NCBI GenBank assembly: GCA_035714225.1
Contig: DASTMK010000596.1
Coordinates: 1 to 16,086 of the forward strand
From: CAADGY01 sp035714225
Lineage (GTDB): Bacteria > Acidobacteriota > Terriglobia > Bryobacterales > Bryobacteraceae
Length of the DNA: 16,086 bases
Direction: 5' to 3'
Positions 12,739 to 16,086 of this stretch are shown here, piece by piece. Position numbers and translations under genes: made by a program. Each line of letters opens with the position of its first letter. The first letter of the stretch is position 1. Under the pieces are notes generated by a model. The model saw nothing but the letters and a program-made list of their open reading frames with translations, was not told where the DNA came from and ran no database searches.

Positions 12739-13043
12739 TCGGAGCCTCCGCGGCGGGATTTAGTTCGGACTTTACGTCCAATCAAAACATAGCCATTCGG
12801 GGTCTGACCGGAGCCGGCATGGACCTCGATGAAGCCACGTTCGGTGAGGCTGTCCACTGCATCCTCCAACCGGCGGGGAGACAGGCCAGTGTGTTGCGAG
12901 AGCGCCTCGAAACTGCGGCGCATCAATGTGTTGCGGGAGTCGGGCGATTCGCCGATGAAATACAGCAGCAGTCGAACTTCACCCTCCTTAAGGGTTGGCG
13001 CGATGCGCTGGAGCCAGGCCAAAAGACGATCAGCGGAGGGCAT
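12735..13043 (-). CDS. Winged-helix phage protein, replication or regulatory
   Basis: 102 aa, ATG at 13043. The whole chain fits one winged helix: LLAWLQRIAPTLKEGEVRLL, then RRSFEALSQHTGLSPRRLED, AVDSLTERGFIEVHAGSG and a basic tail KVRTKSRRGGSE. Similar domains open phage replication proteins and also occur in regulators. It is followed with a 4-nt overlap by the second winged-helix gene, so the two probably work together. The stop is overlapped by the next start within a GGAGG-bearing junction. Confidence 0.65.
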   Translation of the reverse strand: MPSADRLLAWLQRIAPTLKEGEVRLLLYFIGESPDSRNTLMRRSFEALSQHTGLSPRRLEDAVDSLTERGFIEVHAGSGQTPNGYVLIGRKVRTKSRRGGSE

Positions 13044-13260
13044 CCATCACCCCCACACATGGCTCAATGGTGCTTGCGTCCACGCCTGTGCAAGGTAACA
13101 CTGGAGATGCAGAACGGCACTCCGGTGTCGCCTCTGTATCCTCTGGCGTGGCTGCCTGGATTTCGCGGCGTTCAATCTTGGCGGATTTGGCCGCGGGGTT
13201 CAAAAACTTCGTCAGAGGCGGACTCTTAAGGTGCGTATAATTTTGAGTTATGCTGGCCAA
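13030..13260 (-). CDS. Possible first gene of the leftward operon
   Basis: 76 aa from a TTG at 13260; low-complexity, polar, no recognised motif (NPAAKSAKIERREIQAATPE near the middle). For it: the frame is open to a TGA that overlaps the next start by 14 nt, in the style of the operon. Against it: the TTG has no ribosome site and its 5' end overlaps the start of the opposite zinc-ribbon gene. A shorter form or mere leader is possible. Confidence 0.3.
   Translation of the reverse strand: MASITQNYTHLKSPPLTKFLNPAAKSAKIERREIQAATPEDTEATPECRSASPVLPCTGVDASTIEPCVGVMDALR
13236..13241 (+). promoter_or_regulatory. Putative -10 box of the zinc-ribbon gene
   Basis: A perfect TATAAT ends 8 nt before the ATG at 13250. 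No convincing -35 box is seen 16-18 nt upstream. If used, the mRNA would begin at about 13248 and be nearly leaderless. Confidence 0.4.
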
Positions 13261-13399
13261 TTGCGAACACAGCCGAACGGAGGTAATTGCCAGGCGGGAC
13301 GGCGTCGATTACGTACGATGCCTGGGGTGCGGACAGGTGTTTGAGGCCGATGACCTCGACCCGGTTCCGGCGAGCGAAGAGGACGATCAAGCGCTCTGA
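13250..13399 (+). CDS. Small zinc-ribbon protein
   Basis: 49 aa, ATG at 13250 and TGA at 13397-13399; an in-frame TGA six bases before the ATG excludes a longer form. The protein reads MLANCEHSRTEVIARRDGVD, then YVRCLGCGQVFEADDL and an acidic end. C5 and H7 with C24 and C27 form a likely zinc ribbon. I believe I have seen very similar tiny proteins (GVDYVRCLxCGQVFEAEDLEP) in Acidobacteriota. The role is unknown. It reads towards yvcK and away from the phage operon, so it is probably chromosomal. Confidence 0.72.
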   Translation: MLANCEHSRTEVIARRDGVDYVRCLGCGQVFEADDLDPVPASEEDDQAL

Positions 13400-13601
13400 A
13401 ATGTAAACTTCTGCGCGGGTCAGTTTAAACGGGGTACTGGAGCGGATTCGGTCAGTGTCCTGAGACCGGGAGATATTCTCAGCCCGGCATCCGGACGTTT
13501 ACCTCGCCCAGATGTGCGAACATAGACTTGTACTGGCGGCTCGCAGCATAGCGCGTGCTGAATGGAGCTAGTTAAGAGCGCACAAATAAGGCATCTGACG
13601 A
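13400..13601. other. Gene-free gap at the phage-chromosome border
   Basis: No supported gene. It holds GGTCAGTTT (13418) and GGTCAGTGT (13450) 32 bp apart behind a TGT at 13402, which resembles an IS21-family end, and a GC-rich hairpin at about 13466-13487 without a T-run. A plus-strand frame ending at 13572 (HPDVYLAQMCEHRLVLAARS within it) could be a short gene relic. No tRNA or clear attachment site is visible. Confidence 0.4.
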
Positions 13602-14693
13602 TTGACCGGCTCCTCTGTTAATTCGTCTGTCCAGCGTACCCGCAACGCCCTGAAGATCGTTGCCATCGGTGGCGGCACGGGTTTATCCGCACTCCTGCAC
13701 GGTTTGAAACCGCATGTGTTTGAATCCCCTAACGGTTCACCCTACGTTCGGAGGCCCCGGCTCGAAATTACGGCGATTGTAACAGTGACCGACGACGGAG
13801 GCAGCTCCGGCCGGCTCCGGCGCCAACTGGATGTGCTGCCGCCTGGGGATATCCGCAATTGTATGGTGGCGCTTTCAGAGGATGAGGCACTGATGTCCCG
13901 GCTGTTCCAGTACCGCTTTTCGAGCGGACACGGCCTGCGCGGGCACAGCTTCGGAAACCTTTTTCTCACGGCGCTTACCCATTTGACCGGCGATTTTCCG
14001 TTGGCCATCAAACTTTCCTCCGACATTCTTGCGAGCGTCGGCCGTATTTATCCCTCGACGGCCGAGAATGTAGTCCTTCGGGCCACGCTCGAGGACGGGT
14101 CTACCGTGCTGGGTGAGACACAGATCAGCCGCAGTACCTCACGGATTGAGCGGATTTCGCTCGAGCCACGCAGGTGTAAACCACTCAAGGAGGCCCTTCG
14201 CGCCATCGAGGAAGCGGACCTTATCACGCTGGGTCCGGGATCTTTGTTCACCAGCGTTGTCCCGAATCTGCTGGTGCAGGGAATCCCCAGTGCCATCCAG
14301 CACTCCCCGGCGATCAAGGCGCACATCGCGAACCTGATGTGGCAGCCGGGCGAGACCATGGGGTTCACCGTGGCCGACCATGTGGACGTCATCCATCGCC
14401 ATGCGCGGCGTAAAATACTGGATTGCGTAGTGGTCAACACCCATCCTATTGCCGAACAGCAGAGGAGGCGTTATGCGAGAGCCCGGGTGAAATCCGTGGA
14501 AGTCGAACCGGATCGCTTGAATGCGATGGGCGTCTCCGTAATCGGAAGGGACTTGCTCGCTCCCGTGTCCGGTAAAGCTGCCATTGTGCGCCACGACCCT
14601 GCCGCGACCGCCGCTGTTGCCATCGAGCTTGCGGCCGCCGGGCGGCGCAGGCGGAATAGGCTGGCACCGCAACAAAAACACCTGGTTGGCTGA
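13602..14693 (+). CDS. yvcK: YvcK-family UDP-GlcNAc-binding gluconeogenesis/morphogenesis factor
   Basis: 363 aa from TTG 13602 (AAGG about 12 nt upstream). Hallmarks of the YvcK/CofD fold are all visible: KIVAIGGGTGLSALLHGL (18-35), TVTDDGGSSGRLRRQL with the DDGGSSG loop, PPGDIRNCMVALSE, LRGHSFGNLFLTAL, ITLGPGSLFTSVVPNLLVQG and NLMWQPGETMGFTVADHVDV. YvcK proteins are cytosolic, bind UDP-GlcNAc and are needed for growth on gluconeogenic carbon and for cell-wall synthesis in Bacillus and mycobacteria (CuvA). A CofD-like transferase reaction is not expected here. The first 17 residues are not part of the fold. Nine bases separate it from glmU, which makes UDP-GlcNAc, so an operon is likely. Confidence 0.92.
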   Translation: MTGSSVNSSVQRTRNALKIVAIGGGTGLSALLHGLKPHVFESPNGSPYVRRPRLEITAIVTVTDDGGSSGRLRRQLDVLPPGDIRNCMVALSEDEALMSRLFQYRFSSGHGLRGHSFGNLFLTALTHLTGDFPLAIKLSSDILASVGRIYPSTAENVVLRATLEDGSTVLGETQISRSTSRIERISLEPRRCKPLKEALRAIEEADLITLGPGSLFTSVVPNLLVQGIPSAIQHSPAIKAHIANLMWQPGETMGFTVADHVDVIHRHARRKILDCVVVNTHPIAEQQRRRYARARVKSVEVEPDRLNAMGVSVIGRDLLAPVSGKAAIVRHDPAATAAVAIELAAAGRRRRNRLAPQQKHLVG

Positions 14694-14702
14694 ATATACG
14701 AC

Positions 14703-16086
14703 ATGTTGACGGATTTGAGAGTGGTTGTACTCGCCGCCGGACTCGGCACGCGAATGAAATCGAAGAGGGCCAAGGTCCTGCATCGGGCCGGAGGCCGCAC
14801 GTTGATCGATCATGTCGTGGGAACGGCACTCGAACTGACCACCCCCGAACAGGTGGCCGTGGTGGTCGGCCATCAGCGCGAATATGTAGAAGAACTGATG
14901 GCACCCCGGCGGGTTCGCTTCGTACACCAGCAGGAGCAGAAAGGAACCGGGCACGCCGTCATGGTGTGCCGCGATACGCTAGAAAGCCACACCGGTCTGC
15001 TGCTGGTTCTTTACGGTGATTGCCCGCTCTTGTCGGTGGAAACATTGCGTGCGCTGATTGAACGGCAACGCCAGTCGTCCGCCGCGGCGACTGTCATCAC
15101 CACCACTCTGGAAGACCCGACGGGTTACGGGCGGGTGCTTCTTGACGCCGGGGGCAGTGTACAGGCCATCGTCGAACAGAAAGCGGCAACGCCGGAGGAG
15201 CTTCAGGTGCGTGTAATCAACTCCGGTATCTACTGTTTTCGCTCCGATCTGTTGTGGGAATCGATCTCTTCCATCCAGCCGGACAACCCGGCGCGCGAGT
15301 ATTATCTCACCGACATTGTGAAGATCTTCCACGCCTCGGGCCACAAGGTTAACGCCATGCATCTCGACGATGCGAGCGAGGTGCTTGGCATCAACACGAG
15401 AATCGAACTCGCAGAGGTTGACAGAATTTTTCGGGAGCGGAAGGTCAGGCAGTTGATGCTGGATGGCGTCACTATCGAAAAACCGGAGACCGTCACTGTC
15501 GATTTGGATGCCACAGTAGGACCGGACACCGTTATCGAAGCCTTCGCGCGTATTCTGGGCGGTACTCAAATCGGAGAAGATTGCACGGTCGGAGCATACT
15601 CCATCGTGTGCGATTCCCACATAGCGGACGGCGTGACAATTCATCCATTTTCGGTAGTGGAGTTGTCCACCATCAGCGGCGGCGCTCACATCGGGCCCTA
15701 CTCGCGGTTACGCATGGGTAGCCATGTGGAGGCTGGAGCCCACATCGGAAATTTCGTGGAGCTGAAAAAGACCCGCATCGGGCCGGGCAGTAAGGCGAAC
15801 CATCTCGCTTACCTTGGAGATTCCGAGATCGGCCCTGGCGTGAATATCGGCGCTGGTACGATCACATGCAACTACGACGGGGTTCATAAGCACCCGACCA
15901 AAATCGGTGCAGGCGCATTCGTGGGCAGCAACTCCACACTGGTTGCACCGGTAGAGATTGGGGCCAACAGTTATGTCGGCGCAGGTTCTGTGATCACAGA
16001 GAAGGTTCCCGAAGATTCGCTGGCATTGGGACGTGGCCGTCAGATCGTGAAAGCGGACTGGGTGAGTACGCGGCGGAAGAAGCGGG
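14703..16086 (+). CDS. glmU: Bifunctional GlmU, 3' end outside the window
   Basis: 461 codons visible, cut by the window end just after the last repeats. N-terminal uridylyltransferase: LAAGLGTRMKSKRAKVLH (10-27; Ala stands where Pro is usual before KVLH), QQEQKGTGHAV, YGDCPLL, GYGRVLL, INSGIYCF and EYYLTDIV. C-terminal left-handed beta-helix acetyltransferase from residue about 260: IGPYSRLRMG, GNFVELKKTRIGPGSKANHL with the likely catalytic His, GAGTITCNYDG, and FVGSNSTLVAPVEIG. The enzyme acetylates glucosamine-1-phosphate and then joins it to UTP to give UDP-GlcNAc for peptidoglycan and LPS; cytosolic, trimeric, Mg-dependent. ATG 14703 is 9 nt after yvcK. Confidence 0.95.
   Translation, partial: MLTDLRVVVLAAGLGTRMKSKRAKVLHRAGGRTLIDHVVGTALELTTPEQVAVVVGHQREYVEELMAPRRVRFVHQQEQKGTGHAVMVCRDTLESHTGLLLVLYGDCPLLSVETLRALIERQRQSSAAATVITTTLEDPTGYGRVLLDAGGSVQAIVEQKAATPEELQVRVINSGIYCFRSDLLWESISSIQPDNPAREYYLTDIVKIFHASGHKVNAMHLDDASEVLGINTRIELAEVDRIFRERKVRQLMLDGVTIEKPETVTVDLDATVGPDTVIEAFARILGGTQIGEDCTVGAYSIVCDSHIADGVTIHPFSVVELSTISGGAHIGPYSRLRMGSHVEAGAHIGNFVELKKTRIGPGSKANHLAYLGDSEIGPGVNIGAGTITCNYDGVHKHPTKIGAGAFVGSNSTLVAPVEIGANSYVGAGSVITEKVPEDSLALGRGRQIVKADWVSTRRKKR

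Noticed and set aside
13466..13487. Intrinsic terminator before yvcK
   Set aside because: A stem forms (CCGGGAGA/TCTC..CCGG) but it has a bulge and no T-run.
14139..15689. Minus-strand frames opposite yvcK and glmU
   Set aside because: Both plus-strand genes show conserved motifs along their whole length; the antisense frames do not resemble any protein I know.
1..16086. CRISPR array or tRNA genes
   Set aside because: No regularly spaced repeats and no tRNA-like T-arm or cloverleaf pattern noticed on either strand by eye.

Overview
This GC-rich window (judged by eye) looks like the right-hand part of an integrated tailed-phage genome next to conserved bacterial chromosome. The chromosomal part at the right end holds yvcK followed by glmU, probably one operon. 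A small zinc-ribbon gene lies between them and the phage. Gene content, TTG/GTG starts and the yvcK-glmU pairing suggest an Acidobacteriota-like host, but that is only an inference.

Layout. (1) 2-2526, plus strand: end of a virion structural cluster. It has the 3' end of a structural gene, a LamG-like tail protein with twelve 20-residue repeats, a fibre-tail adaptor-like protein and a two-helix membrane protein (holin candidate). (2) 2711-3376: a short tyrosine recombinase behind a perfect inverted repeat. (3) 3327-7641: accessory cargo. This comprises a leftward hicA-hicB-xre operon with a clear promoter/operator, a DNA methyltransferase fused to an Mrr-like nuclease, a broken hicB remnant, a HigA-type antitoxin without visible toxin, a terminator, an excisionase-like two-HTH protein and a small basic protein. 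(4) 7700-13043 (possibly to 13260), minus strand: a long leftward phage early operon of small genes, nearly all overlapping by 4-14 nt. At its start are two winged-helix proteins that resemble replication proteins. At its far end are an Acb2/Tad1-like protein, a conserved phage protein and a TIR-domain protein. (5) 13250-16086: zinc-ribbon gene, yvcK, and glmU cut by the window end.

How it fits together. The phage seems to carry defence (TIR protein, methyltransferase-nuclease fusion, HicAB) and counter-defence (a sponge-like Acb2/Tad1 domain) at once. The Acb2/Tad1-like gene and the TIR gene lie on the same strand, one gene apart. Inside the second winged-helix gene are a perfect 30-bp palindrome and three related sites, two of them about three helical turns apart. 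That arrangement resembles a replication origin embedded in its initiator gene. A short stretch around 9290-9610 is a mosaic of exact repeats from neighbouring genes and marks a recent recombination point.

All family assignments come from recognising motifs by eye; no database search was possible.
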